Made by a program: the position numbers and the translations under genes. Below, in pieces: positions 22,545-35,000 of a DNA stretch of 64,000 nt. Every line of letters starts with the position of its first letter. Position 1 is the first letter of the stretch. Source of the stretch: Nansenia antarctica. Taxonomy: Eukaryota; Chordata; Actinopteri; Argentiniformes; Microstomatidae. The notes under the pieces were generated by a model. It worked only from the letters and a program-made list of their open reading frames with translations, was not told where the DNA came from and searched no databases. The stretch covers positions 29,861,623 to 29,925,622 of the forward strand of contig OZ022348.1 in the NCBI GenBank assembly GCA_963989245.1, read 5' to 3'.

Positions 22545-22925
22545 GTTAATTCCACGTTCTGCACCAGAGCAGGAATTGACGTGACAACATCAGTACACCG
22601 GGGCTCACAGAACGGTCCGCAGCGTCCGTACACATCTCTGGCACACATCGCAAATTAGTACGTTGACCCAGACAACTGTGAGAGGGTGCAGGCCATCGGC
22701 AGGGGCAGAGCCTTCACCTCGCCGAGCTTCTTCCAGGGACACGAGGGGGCTGAGTCCTTGCTGGTAGGCATATAGGTAGTAGCAGTCCACAGCAGCACAG
22801 TTCTGGTCTATCTTGGCCAGAGACCAGGAAAGCGCAATACTGTTCTGATTCTCGTCCTGGACCCGGGCCAGCTTGAGTTGAGGCTGCTGGGGAAGGAGGG
22901 TGCCCTTTGCGGCTGGGGGCAGTGG
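22545..22925 (-). pseudogene. ATF7IP C-terminal FN3 domain relic
   Basis: On the minus strand, LPQQPQLKLARVQDENQ, IALSWSLAKIDQNCAAVDCY and LYAYQQ match the start of the ATF7IP (MCAF1) fibronectin type III domain. After a frameshift near 22735 the domain continues as WKKLGEVKALPLPMACTL. It has a TAA in place of tyrosine and resumes as ARDVYGRCGPFCEPRCTDVV. ATF7IP is a nuclear partner of SETDB1 in heterochromatin formation. The domain is contiguous without an intron, and its upstream side is cut by the L2 LINE. With one frameshift and one nonsense codon it cannot make the domain. Confidence 0.75.
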
Positions 22926-25112
22926 CTTCATGAGGACCTGGAACAGTACACGTCGTCGGTTCTGAACCACATAGTGAACTGCACCAACTCAGTCACCGTG
23001 GACAAACGGGTCCGGGTCTACCCCAACACGAAGCCATGGATGACTGGGAAGGTCCAAAAACTGATCAACGAGAGGGACAACGCCTTCTTCGCAGGGAAGC
23101 GCACACCGCTGTACAGCTCCACCAGGGCCAACCTAAAGCGCGGCATCAAAGCGGCCAAGGCAGAGCACAGAGAGAAGATTGAGGAATGCCTCCTGAGCAA
23201 TGACTCCAGGCGGATGTGGCAGGGGGTTCAGCAGATGACAAACTTCAGAGCCAACAGGCTCACAGCCGCAGAGGACGACCCCCTGCTGGCGGGAAAGCTG
23301 AACACCTTCTACGCCCGGTTCGACGAGGGGCGAACGGAGGTAACCGCAACACAAACACCACTCTCTCCAGCTCTCAGCAGCCTCACCCTCACAGAGCATG
23401 AGGTGAGACGCGTACTGAAGGCGGTGGACCCCAGGAAAGCCTCGGGGCCGGATGGCGTCCTGGGACGGGTGCTGAGAGACTGCGCCGACCAGCTGGCCGG
23501 GGTTTTCACCAACATCTTTAACCAGTCCCTGTCCCAGGCCACCGTCCCACCCTGCCTGAAAACCTCAACTATCATCCCAGTCCCGAAGAAAAGCACGGTG
23601 AGCTGCCTAAACGACTACCGCCCGGTGGCACTCACACCAATCATCATGAAGTGCTTCAAGAAACTAGTCCGGGCCCACATACTCACACGCCTCCCGCCCA
23701 ACCTGGATCCATACCAGTTCGCCTACAGAGCCCACAGGTCCACAGAGGACGCCATAGCGACGACTCTCCACGCCACTCTATCCCACCTGGAGAGGGGAAA
23801 CAGCTACGCGAGACTGCTCTTCGTGGACTTCAGCTCCGCCTTCAACACCATCCTTCCAGACAGGCTAGTGACCAAACTACTAGACCTGGGTCTATGTGCG
23901 TGGATCAAGGACTTCCTGACCGACCGCCCCCAGAGGGTGCGGGTGGGCCCCCACACCTCCACAGCCCTCAGCCTCAGCACTGGGTCCCCCCAGGGCTGCG
24001 TGCTAAGCCCCATCCTCTACAACCTCTACACCCACGACTTCACCCCCGTCCACCCCAGCAACTACATCGTAAAGTTTGCAGACGACGCCACCGTGGTGGG
24101 ATGTATCTCGGGGGGGGACGAGGCGGCGTACAGGGATGAGGTAGAGCAACTGAGCAAGCTGTGCAAGGTTAACAACCTGCTGCTAAACAAGTCAAAGACC
24201 CAGGAATTCATCGTAGACTTCAGGAGGAAAAAGTCTGAGATCCAGCCCCTGCTCATCGACGGAGAGAGCGTGAAGAGAGTCTCAACCCTCCGATTCCTGG
24301 GACATCACATGCGGGATGACCTGGCCTGGAAGGACAACACAAAAGGCACCATCAAGAGGGCACAACAGCGGCTATACACCCTGAGATGCCTCAGGAAAGA
24401 ACACAACAAGCAGGAGATACTGGTGGCCTTCTACCACGGCGCAGTGGAGAGCATCCTCACCTACGGCATCTGCAACTGGTTCCACAGCTGCACAACAGCG
24501 GAGAGAAACGCGCTACAGAGAGTCGTGAGAACAGCACAGAAGATCACCGGCGCCCCCCTCCCCTCTCTGGAAGAGCTGTACAACACACGCTGTCTCAGGA
24601 AGGCCTCCAAGATCTCCAGGGACCCGACCCACCCTGGGCACGAACACTTTATCAGGCTGCCCTCGAATAGGAGGTACAGGACCCCGGTCGCTAAGACAAA
24701 CAGACTGAAGAACTGCTTCTACCATAGGGCCGTCAAGGCCCTGAACACAGCAAAGGCCTAAGTTCTGGGCCCAGGACAGTCCGGACGGATTGTATGGCAG
24801 CTAGTGCTGAGGCACAAACATGTACATTTCAAGCCTGCAAACTGTGACACTTTAAAATAACGTGAAAAAATACTTTTGTGCAATATGACAACCCTAGTTG
24901 ACTATCTGTGCAGTATAGTACAGTGGATTGTGTACATAGCCTTTATTTATGTAAACCAGCTCCTTACCTTGTGATTTTATGCTTTTTCTAAAATGTGTTT
25001 TTTTCCCCCTTTCCTAACACCAGGGGAGCCACCCCTCCTAAATTTCGTTGTTTGGTACCTGTACTGTAGCAATGACAAATAGTCCATCCATCCATCCATC
25101 CATCCATCCATC
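22926..25112 (+). mobile_element. 5'-truncated L2-clade LINE with (CCAT)n tail
   Basis: An open frame of 627 codons ends at 24761. Its L2-type content begins at about 22926 (DLEQYTSSVLNHIVNC). The reverse transcriptase motifs are complete: RKASGPDGVLGRVLRDCADQ, FVDFSSAFNTILPDRL, GSPQGCVLSPILYNLY and KFADDATVVGCISGGDE. The C-terminal FYHGAVESILTYGICNWF block typical of L2 follows. The endonuclease is missing, so the copy is dead on arrival. A 3' UTR of 350 bases ends with GCAATGACAAATAGT and a (CCAT)n tail at 25082-25112, the repetitive end expected for this clade. It inserted into the ATF7IP relic. Confidence 0.9.
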
Positions 25113-25700
25113 TTCAGAGCACAAGACAAGACAGGTAACTGGGGGACGTTAGACGGCAGGGAGAAAGGTTTAGAAGGCGATGTGGTGGTAGTCGGCGCTG
25201 TCGTCGTCGTCGTTGTTGAGGAGAGGTTTTTGGACGGCGAGCCCCCCTGTGAGATGATGATGAACAGATTAAACTAGTCTCTCTGAGACCTTTTTCACCT
25301 GAAGTCACCTTAAGCACTACTACTGTTTGCACACACCCCTGGTCACTGTGAACATTCAATTACACTTTCCACAACTGCTGTTTGCACTTACTACCTTCGC
25401 ACATACCATATCTTTGCAGATTTGTACATACCTCTTTTTTTGATATAGCCTCTAATTTATATCTGTGGACAATTAAGTTGAATCTAATCGAAGTTGTTGT
25501 TATTATCCGGGCCTTTCTTTTGTCAATGTCGTTGATATTCTCTGTATAGTTATTCTCTGTCAGAATAGTAGTGTGATGATGGATCAATGAATGCGGGGGA
25601 AGGGGAGAGAGAACTTAGATACTGTGTGTGTGCGCATGTGCGTGTGTGTCTGTGTGCAGTAGAAAACAAACAGAATATGATGTTTATATCTCCTTGTTTC
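25113..25700. other. Possible terminal exon on minus strand, otherwise no gene
   Basis: A minus-strand segment at about 25163-25240 reads LAVQKPLLNNDDDDSADYHH and then stops, after an acceptor-like TCATCATCTCACAG. It looks like the acidic end of a membrane protein, but I do not recognise it. The rest is A/T-rich, with a GT/CG-alternating tract near 25625-25660. Confidence 0.3.
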
Positions 25701-26735
25701 AGACGATGAGACAACTGAGAACTCCTGGCCAGCCTTGTGGACTGAAAGTCAGGCTAAGGAATTTAAAACAAGGCATCCTTGGTTACAGTGGAGGGACAGA
25801 AAATTAGGTAATATCAGCACACATGAAAAGGCAAAGCTGATATAAACAATTGAAATTCATAAAGTCAATGACTATGCAAATGAGAGTTAATTCAGGGTCA
25901 TCTTTAATGTGCATTAATTTAAGACATTTACCATTCAATTACTATATTGTAATGTTAGTTATCAATAGTTGTCAGATAATTAGCTATTGAAAGAGTGTAA
26001 TGTTTTCCTCCTTTCATCTGCTTTTCAAGCATTTGCTAGCCATGGTGTGAAGATTGTAAACAGTTTATTAAATACTTTAGATTTAATTTAATTAAAATGT
26101 TGGCCCTGTTCAGCAGATGTTATTGCTAATATAGATACAAAACGTGTATGATGATGCTAATTAGTCGTGGTTTTGTTTACTTCCAGGTTGTGCTATTTGC
26201 AGGTCCATAAAATCAACTGCCATCCTCACAGAAAAAAGAGTGCCCATATCTGAGGAGTGGGTGTCCTTTAAGATCCAGTCTTTAAACACAGACAGATCAA
26301 CGGCTCTGACCTCTTTGAGGAACAAGATTCGACGACATGAGACGTCCAGGGCACACGCAATAGCCCAGGAGCTCACTGAAAAGGGTGGACAGGATTTGCT
26401 TGGAAATTTGGTGAGAGCTGTGTCAGAGACTGTGTTGGTGAGACAGATGCTGTATTCAGAACAGCATACTATCTTGCAAAGATGAACCGACCTTTCACTG
26501 ACCATGATGATCTCATTGAGCTTCAAGAAAAACATGGTGTCAACATGGGTACTAGTCTGCACTCAAGGTACAGTTCCACAAAAATTGTAAAACATATAGC
26601 AAAAGAGATGCAGAAAAAATTTGTTCACAGTCTTGTGTCATCTTCAAGCAAGTTGTCTGTTCTCATTGACGAGGCTACATCTCTCAGCCACAAATCTGCC
26701 ATGATTGTCAGCCTGAAAGCCTCAGTAGATGGAGG

Positions 26736-28371
26736 CAGTGGCGGCTGGTGCACAAATTTTTGGGTGGGGCACAGCAGTGTGGCGGGGGGCTCCCCTTCGT
26801 CGCGCGCAGCGCGCACGATTTTTTTCGCGTGCACGATTTATTTTCGCGTGCACGCGCATAAAACACGCACTGGCGTTACAACCATTGTATAATTTCAACT
26901 TTCACCCTTAAAATGACCGTGTGGGCCATGGAGAAGTTACCCTGTCAACTACAGACACTGAGGTGGAAGAGTGACCGGTCTATGGACGTCGGTACGGTCC
27001 AATACCCAGTGTCAGACAAGGAGGAAGTCTAGTCCACAAGGCTAGTACAGGCCTCACAGGTCACAGCTACACTCAGGTTAATAAAGGTAGCAGATTAATA
27101 TGTGTACTATGTGTCTGTGTGACATGGCTACATCAATGAGCAGAGATGAATGCTGCAGTCAGTAGTACAGTACTATCTATTTCATAGACACATGATGGAT
27201 GATGATGGAGGTCAACACATCACAGCAGGTCAACACATTCAATGATGTATCACAACCAGACCATGTCAGAAAGTTAACACAACCAGACCATGTCAGAAAC
27301 ACAACCAGACCATGTCTGTAACACAACCAGACCATGTCAGAAACACAACCAGACCATGTCAGAAACACAACCAGACCATGTCAGAAACACAACCAGACCA
27401 TGTCAGAAACACAACCAGACCATGTCAGAAACACAACCAGACCATGTCTGTAACACAACCAGACCATGTCAGAAACACAACCAGACCATGTCAGAAACAC
27501 AACCAGACCATGTCAGAAACACAACCAGACCATGTCAGAAACACAACCAGACCATGTCTGTAACACAACCAGACCATGTCAGAAACACAACCAGACCATG
27601 TCAGAAACACAACCAGACCATGTCAGAAACACAACCAGACCATGTCAGAAACACAACCAGACCATGTCTGTAACACAACCAGACCATGTCTGTAACACAA
27701 CCAGACCATGTCAGAAACACAACCAGACCATGTCAGAAACACAACCAGACCATGTCAGTAACACAACCAGCTGAGTTAAAGAAAACCAACTCTTACCTTT
27801 GATGACAGAACATGAGCCGTGTTTACCCGTACCTCCGCCTTGCCCCGTGCATATTGCTATGAATAGTTCGAAGATAGGTGCTTGCACGTTAGGTGCGAGG
27901 CTGCTTGGTTAACCCATTAGCGGGAACATTATTAGTTGCACAAAATAGGCTGATTTAATTGACCATGAACATCAGAGACAGACATTACGAATGTTCATTT
28001 AAAATACTCCGGAAGCCCGAAGTCCGGAAAACCGGAAGTCGGGAGTCCTCAGCATAATGCATTGTCTGCAATACAACCGGAGATTCAGGGACGCACATTT
28101 GTGTAAGTATTCGTCCTGGCATAGACTTGCAATGACCGGCGTCCCGACTCCTCCCCCTATGTATTTTAACAGTGAGTTTTACACACACACACAGATAAAA
28201 ATGTTTATTGTATTGGAGGATTTTTAATGAATGCTGATAGGCGCCGACAGAATATCAGCCGCATTTTGTGAATAAACAATGTTTATTTAAAAAAAAAACT
28301 TTTACAAATCGCAACTAGGAAGTGAAGGTGGGGGCGGCGCCCCAGCGCCCTCTATCGGCCAGCCGCCACTG
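26736..28371. mobile_element. Non-autonomous hAT element with 13-bp TIRs and near-perfect 8-bp TSD
   Basis: The ends are CAGTGGCGGCTGG and its exact inverse CCAGCCGCCACTG. Flanks are GATGGAGG (26728-26735) and GATGGAGC (28372-28379), an 8-bp target duplication with one mismatch, as expected for hAT. The element lies inside a coding exon of the KIAA1586-like gene. Removing it restores the gene's frame across the site. It contains no transposase; a 22-bp minisatellite fills one third of it. Confidence 0.9.
27250..27775. repeat. 22-bp minisatellite, about 23 copies
   Basis: Units contain ACCAGACCATGTCAGAAACA, with a recurring variant in which CAGAAA becomes CTGTAA, spaced every few units. The overlapping open frames reading NTTRPCQKHNQTMSETQPDH are artefacts of the repeat. 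Confidence 0.95.
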
Positions 28372-28949
28372 GATGGAGCTACTCCTGAATTGTTGTTCCT
28401 GGAGCTGGTTGAGCTGGAGAGCCAAAGAGCAGAGGGCATAGAAGAAGCTCTACTGAGCTGTTTGGACATTGCAGGCTTCAGTGAAGAGTGGCTTCAAAAG
28501 AACTGGGTCTCATTTATTTCTGATGGAGCAAGTGTCATGTTAGGCAAGAAGTCTGGTGTGGCAACCAGGCTGACTGCAAGGTACCCGAACCTCTTCACAT
28601 GGCACTGCATGAACCACCGTTTGGAACTGGCTGTATCTGATGCTGTGGATGAGGTTCAGGCAATCAACCACTTCAAAGCGTTCATGGAGAAGATCCACAA
28701 TCTCTACAGTCAGTCTAATAAAAATTCACGGGAGCTTCTGGAAGCAGCACAAGAAGTGGGCTCACAAGTCCTGAAAATTGGCAGAGTTTTAAGTACACGA
28801 TGGGTGGCCAGCAGCTTCCGTTCTGTACAGGCTGTGTGGAGGTCGTATGAAGCACTCAACAGGCACTTTGAAAATGCTGCAGAAGACCAAACAAGAAACA
28901 GCAAAGAGAGACAAACTTACAGAGGCCTGGCACGTCGTATGCAAAGCAA

Positions 28950-29545
28950 GTTTATGGGCGACGGTAAATACTATTGAGGATGTAATAGGTGCTATGGTGT
29001 CTCCACCTCTACTAAGTCGCACCAGTCCACGGACACTCACCTGTTTTAAGCTATTGGTTCTTGTTCAGGCTGCTCGACGGGTGACCCCAAGGTCCCTCTT
29101 GTATGGAGCAGAGTGCACTCCGTACAATGTCTCAGTTGTAAACTAACGGGTCTAAAGGCAAACTGGTTAGGTGAACAAACAACGGATAACAACTTCTAGT
29201 TTTTATATTTTATTTAAAAAGTTTATAAAAGGTTAGTACACGTTATTACAGTAAGATTCCTCAGCCGAGGTTTCCTATAAAAGCTGTTCTCCCTACTCTT
29301 TCGAGCGGGTGTTCCTTTTCTAAAAGGTGATTGAGTTAGTTTTTAACTTTGTATGTTATAAATTCCTGTATGTTATAAATTCCTGTTATAAATTCCTGGA
29401 AGGGAAGATTCTAGTATGTCAGATATTCGTTAACCAGAGTCTAAAGGTTCAAATTCTGTTTCCGTAGTCTCAGAAGAGATGTGGAAGAACGAACAAAACT
29501 GTCTGTGTGTGCTCAGTATTTATCCTGTTAGTCCTGTGTGACTTT
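28950..29545. other. Insertion or intron inside the KIAA1586-like gene
   Basis: The hAT-gene coding sequence stops after LARRMQSKF and resumes at LMYDALSELATL. The segment between is A/T-rich, contains three tandem TTATAAATTCCTG units near 29358-29398 and has no ORF of note. It could be an intron or a decayed LTR. I found no clear terminal repeats. Confidence 0.4.
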
Positions 29546-30218
29546 GGACTCATGTATGATGCACTGTCTGAACTTGCAACCCTATCTCAGCAACTCCAGG
29601 CCCATTCAACCACACTCTTGAGAGCAAACCAGCTTCTGAAGCGCACCATCAGAGTGCTGGCAACATTCAAAGACACCCCAGGAGAGAAAACAGAGGAGGC
29701 ACTGACAGCACTGGGTTTGGGACATTTGGGATCAGTTCCCCTGGAGTCAAATGCAAAGCTCACACCAATCAATGCAAAGCAGTTCCTCCAAAGTCTGATC
29801 AACAACATGGAGAAGCGCCTCTCATTTGAAGGTGAAATGCTTCTTGATCTCAATGTTCTGGATTCTTTGTGAAGCGCAAGCAGTTAATGGTATGAGAGAT
29901 TTCCTTGAGCACCCAGACAGTGAGCCTGAAAGCCTAAAGCCACTCATACGATGCATGCAGACCATCCCTTGCAGCACTGCCGAATGTGAAAGGGGCTTCA
30001 GTCTCATGAACAATATATGCACGGACAAGAGATCTACACTGTTGTTGTCCAATGTCAGTCATTTGATGATGATCAGCATCAATGGGCCCCCTGTAAGTCT
30101 TTTTGAGCCAAGGAAGTACATCACAACATGGTTGAGAAGCCATCGTTCTGCCACACAAGCAAGGAGGCAATGCAAACCTCAGATGGCCGAGTACAAGCAT
30201 ATTTGGAAAGCTTTGTAG

Positions 30219-31035
30219 ACTACCAGGCTGTTTGTTTTTTTCTTATTTGAAGCGTTTGACTTGTAGCAGTTCTTGTGGCAGTTCTTGTAACAGTTCTTTC
30301 TTTCTTGCATTTAAGCTGAGAGTACATAGTGATGGTGATTAACACTAAAGAGTAGAAAATCAGTCCACCCCCCTGCTGTAAATGCCATTGGTTGTTAAAG
30401 TCTTGTTTTGGTTTATAATACATTGAAATGTTTGTAAACACATAACCAGTCGTTCAGAATGCTCTAATATATGTGTAGATGCATACTGTATGCATAAGTG
30501 AGTATGGTGGTGCTTATGGGGTGTCGCTACGGGACGGGTGTCGCTCCAGGACACGTCGCTCTGGGACGGGTGAGCATGAAGCTGGGAGGGGAAAATCACA
30601 GTATACCCACTAGAAAAAACTAGACTACACCACTGCCTGGATCCACCAAACAAAAAACAACAAGTTTAGAACACCACAGCAGAAATCGTCCAGCTCCGAC
30701 TGACAAATCAATTAGGATTTCAGAACACTAGAAAGAACCTAGAACACTCTCCATTAGACTCATGATGACAATGAGGATACTCTGTACAAGTACAAGAGTG
30801 ATTGGAATAAACATGGGGCAACCGCCTTACTGTAGAACTACAAATATAGGACAGTGACCTCACCGTGGGAATGAATTAACTGGATGAGGTTAGGCAAAAT
30901 ACAACTGGACTTGAAAAGCCAGCTAAATGACAGCACCACACCTATTGATTTGAAAGCTGCTTATAGAGGCCAAAGAGTGGCTCATGTCCTAATAAATGGA
31001 TAGTACAGTATAGTGGAAGTGGAGACATTGTACAT
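30219..31035. other. No gene seen
   Basis: After the TAG of the hAT-derived gene there is T-rich 3' UTR-like sequence. Short repeats of GGGACGGGTGTCGCTC type occur near 30530-30570, followed by unique-looking sequence without ORFs. Confidence 0.5.
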
Positions 31036-31039
31036 GCAG

Positions 31040-31430
31040 TAAATGGCATTGATTCCACAACATGTTGGAACCATTCCTATGAGATTCTGGTCCATGATGA
31101 CATGATTGCATCACACAATTCAGATTTTTCAGGTGCACTTTCAAGCTGTGAATCTCCTGCTCTACCACATCCCAAAGGTGTTCTATTGGATTCAGATCCT
31201 TTTACTGGAGAGACCACTGAAGAACACTTCAGTTTATTGTCCATGAAACCAGTTTGAGATGGCTTTTGCTGACATGACATGGTGCACTATCATGCTGGAA
31301 GTAGCCATTAAAAGATGAGTAAATCATGGCCATGAAGGGATGCACATAGTTAGCAACACTACTCAAATAGGCGGTGGCATTCAAGTGTGCCAAGAAAACA
31401 TTCCCCACACCATTACACCACCTGAATGAA
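31040..31430 (-). pseudogene. Tc1/mariner transposase C-terminal fragment
   Basis: Read on the minus strand, GVGNVFLAHLNATAYLSSV is followed by NGYFQHDSAPCHVSKSHLK, which carries the second catalytic Asp. After a frameshift comes DLNPIEHLWDVVEQEIH, with the glutamate of the DDE triad. Stops and frameshifts separate the blocks. The N-terminal DNA-binding domain and the first Asp are missing. An (AT)n(AC)n microsatellite at about 31468-31496 lies at its upstream edge. Confidence 0.8.
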
Positions 31431-31699
31431 TGAGAAGGTGTACTTTTTTTTCCTAATAAAGAGTATGTATATATATATATATATATATACACACACCTAT
31501 TTATTTATTATGTTTTCTTTTTTCGAGTTCCTCCACCTCGTCTTCATCATGCCGAACCCCCCCCCCCCCCACGCTGTACTCCACTGGCTCGCTAAACGGC
31601 ATGAGGGCATGAGGATACACACCAGCTTCTCCATACAGAGGTATGCAGTATCTTCTACCACGAAGTACCCATCAGGAGAGTACTTTGCCTAAATTGAGG

Positions 31700-32017
31700 A
31701 CTGTTTCAGGATGAAACTCTTGTGTACGGATCCATGGTCGCCAACAAAGGTGTGTATGAACTTGCCATCGCTTTCAAAGATGGCCTGCAGCTGGACAGAG
31801 GTGAACCCAGCAGTGGTGCTTTTGCATGGCCAGAAGCACACTCAGGGCCTCTCTGGAAATCCAAAAGTCTTTCATCAGGTCTTGACTTAAGGAAGAGCAA
31901 TCGAGCGCTGATTGACCTAACTCCTTTTCGGCCAATCAGCACCTTTCGTTAACGTACCCAAGGAAGTTTAAACAACGCACCCACTCCCGCCAGTAAAGCT
32001 GAGCTCAGTTCGTCATC
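31700..32017 (+). promoter_or_regulatory. Probable promoter of the RACGAP1-like gene
   Basis: A CGGCCAATCAGCAC box near 31930 and AGTTTAAAC near 31965 lie 50-90 bases upstream of the ATG at 32018. A CCAAT box followed by a TTTAAA or TTTGAA element is the usual arrangement of G2/M promoters controlled by NF-Y and a CHR site. RACGAP1 is such a gene. The match is by eye. A G/C-balanced upstream open segment (31722-31952) has no recognisable product. Confidence 0.4.
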
Positions 32018-35000
32018 ATGGAGGGAAGGACACCAAACACGGTAAATATCAACTGGTTACCATGTATTTTACCGGCCTTTTGACTGTTAACGTTACACAA
32101 GTGGTAGTACTACCGTAGCTGTTGGCTAGATCTGATTAACATGTTAACTGTAGCTGTTAACATGGAGCAGTTGAGCTTGTTACTGCTGCAGCTATTTGGC
32201 TAGCTTAGTAGAGCTAGCTGGCTAGCGCATTAACTGGAATGATAGCTAGCTACCTACATTAGCCTACTACAAGCCGTTTTCGCCATGGCTCGTCGGAGCT
32301 CTGGTAACAAGTAGCCTACTGAACAATTCGGTGAACGAATCTTTTCAATGAACTGATTCTAATGATTCAGTATGTTAGTGTAATACTTGGGATAAATGAT
32401 TCCAAGGAAAGCTCTCAATCGAATCCCATGTGTTCTGTGTCTTGGACTCAGCTACTCTTCAACTCCTGCTGGAGATAGAACAGGAACACGAGCAGAGAGG
32501 TTCTGTTACCAGCCTGGTCCACCCTGGTGAGGACCTCAAGCCTTCTGCAGTGGTTGACGCCAGCCTGATTCTGTCTGGTGAGGAGGCCATGCCTTCTGTA
32601 GCCAGCCTGCTTCAGCCTAGCCAGGACCTGAAGCCAGCAGTGACTGACACCAGCCTGGTCAACTCAAACCAGGACCTCAAACCTGTAAGCAGTGCTCCTA
32701 CCGTCCCTCTCTGGTACACTGTTGTACTGTTATTCTCATTTTTGATCTTTATTATCTTTATTAATACTTTATTCATTTATTTTACAACCAGTCACTGGAA
32801 TGTCCAGTTCATAGCAGCCTGGTCACCAGCCTCCAATCCGGAGCCTCAGATGTGGCAGGCCATGACAGCATGGTGTGGGAGCCCATGTTTAAAATGGACT
32901 CAGCTACTCTTCAACTCCTGCTAGAGATAGAAGAGGAACAAGAGCAGAGCGGTTCTGTTACCAGCCTGGTCCACCCTGGTGAGGACCTCAAGCCTTCTGC
33001 AGTGGTTGACGCCAGCCTGCTTCTGTCTGGTGAGGCCATGCCTTCTGTAGCCAGTCTGCTTCAGCCTAGCCAGGACCTGAAGCCAGCAGTGACTGACACC
33101 AGCCTGGTCAACTCAAACCAGGACCTCAAGCCTGACAAACCTGTAAGCAGTGCTCCTACTGTCCCTCTCTGGTACACTGTTGTACTGTTATTCTCATTTT
33201 TGATCTTTATTATCTTTATTAATACTTTATTGTACAACCAGTCACTGGAATGTCCAGTTCATACCAGCCTGGTCCACCCTGGTGAGGACCTCAAGCCTTC
33301 TGCAGTGGTTGACGCCAGCCTGCTTCTGTAGCCAGCCTGCTTCTGTCTAGTGAGGAGGTCATGTCTTCTGTAGCCAGTCTGCTTCTGTCTGGTGAGGAGA
33401 TCATGCCTTCTGTAGTCAGCCTGCTTCTGTCTGGTGAGGAGATCATGTCTTCTGTAGCCAGCCTGCTTCTGTCTGGTGAGGAGGTCATGTCTTCTGTAGC
33501 CAGCCTGCTTCTGTCTGGTGAGGAGGTCATGTCTTCTGTAGCCAGCCTGCTTCTGTCTGGTGAGGAGGTCATGTCTCCTGTAGCCAGCCTGCTTCAGCCT
33601 ATTCCAGACCTGAAGCCAGCAGTGACTGAAACCAGCCTGGTCAACTCAAACCAGGACCTCAAGCCTGACAAACCTGTAAGCAGTGCTCCTACTGTCCCTC
33701 TCTGTTGTACTGTTATTCTCATTTTAGATCTTTATTATCTTTATTAATACTTTATTCATGTATTTTACAACCAGTCACTGGAATGTCCAGTTCATAGCTG
33801 TTCTGTAAAGGTTTTTTTCTGCATTGTCTTTCTTAGGTCATGGCCACCCTAAAGCCTACAATGATAGACACTAGCCTTCTCCAGGCAAGTGAGGATATCA
33901 AGTCCAATGCATTCCTCAGCCTGCTTCAGCCTAACCAGGACATCAAGCCTGCTGTAGTGATTGACACCAGCCTGGTAAAGTCTCCTATGGTGAAAGGGAA
34001 GAAGAAAGGATGTGGATGGTTCTGTGGTCTTTGGAGAGCCATTAGAAGGGGTCGAGGAAAAGACAAACCTGTAAGCAGTTTTTTGTTTTGTTCAGGTTGT
34101 TTGTTATTGTCTTGTAACACTGTTATACAGACTGTTATTGTCTGTTACACTGTTGTACTGTTTAATCTCATCATCTTGTTTTGTCATGTAGTGATGACAG
34201 AACGTTTTGTAAACAATGTCATTTGTCAAATTAAAAGACAGCAAAGACAGCTTCTCCTCAGACGAGAGTATTAGAAAGACAGATGGCGAGCACAACATAG
34301 TTAGTGCCTAAAGAAATTGCAACTGCTGCAATTTGGCAGCATTTTGGGTTCCGACTGAATGAAAAGCGAGAGCCAACAAATCTTGACACGGCTGTGTGCA
34401 GGTTTTGTGATTTGATCACAAATCAATCCATGTGATTTTTAATCCCGTGGTAATACTGTATACCGCAGTTAAACTTGGGGAAGGTTTAACGGTGTCAAAA
34501 ATGTGAACCACTTGACCCTAGTCAAGGCATCAATTACTTAAACTGATCAGAGCTCCATATTTCCCTCACCTTCAGCCTTTGTTTTTACCTGGGTATAGTT
34601 GTATGTCTTGCTCTATTACTGTGGTGTCCAAGATCTTAGACAAACTATGTATGTTTCTCCCATGTGTAGGCCACCCTGGCAGACTACGCTCCAACCGTCT
34701 CTCCCATGATCCCGGCATTAGTGGTGGACTGTGTCAAGGAGATTGAACACAGGGGGATGCACGAGGTCAGTCGTCATTTTAACCAGTCATCAAATGGTTA
34801 ATAGGAACATAGATGGGCTTTACAAATGTCAGCACAATTGACATATCTGACTAACATTGTCAATGCATCGTTGTTGCATAGATATTATAGCTCTTTCCCC
34901 CTTACTCTTTGGCATTCCCTTTCATACAGAATCAACTTTATTTCAATGTGTATCAGAGTATTCAGTGTATTCACTAAATCACACTCTTCTTTTTGTTTCT

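Larger units (their letters stand above)
25703..30218 (+). pseudogene. KIAA1586-like hAT-derived gene, interrupted and frameshifted
   Basis: Exon 25703-25807 (DETTENSWPALWTESQAKEF, donor GTAATA) splices in phase to 26187 (LGCAICRSIKSTAILTEK), giving a Cys-x2-Cys finger. The remaining blocks are NRPFTDHDDLIELQEKHG, SSKLSVLIDEATSLSHKSAM, ISDGASVMLGKKSGVATRL, WHCMNHRLELAVSDAVDE and, at the end, CSTAECERGFSLMNNICTDK, the hAT dimerisation signature, with TAG at 30216. Relatives are annotated as E3 SUMO-protein ligase KIAA1586-like, a domesticated transposase group. Breaks: a frameshift near 26440, a transposon insertion at 26736-28371, an unrelated or intronic segment at about 28950-29545, and a frameshift near 29870. 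It is non-functional as it stands. Confidence 0.8.

Noticed and set aside
27290..27774. Overlapping ORFs encoding repeated MSETQPDHVRNTTRPC-type units
   Set aside because: They are read-throughs of the 22-bp minisatellite, which has no stop in several frames; not a gene.
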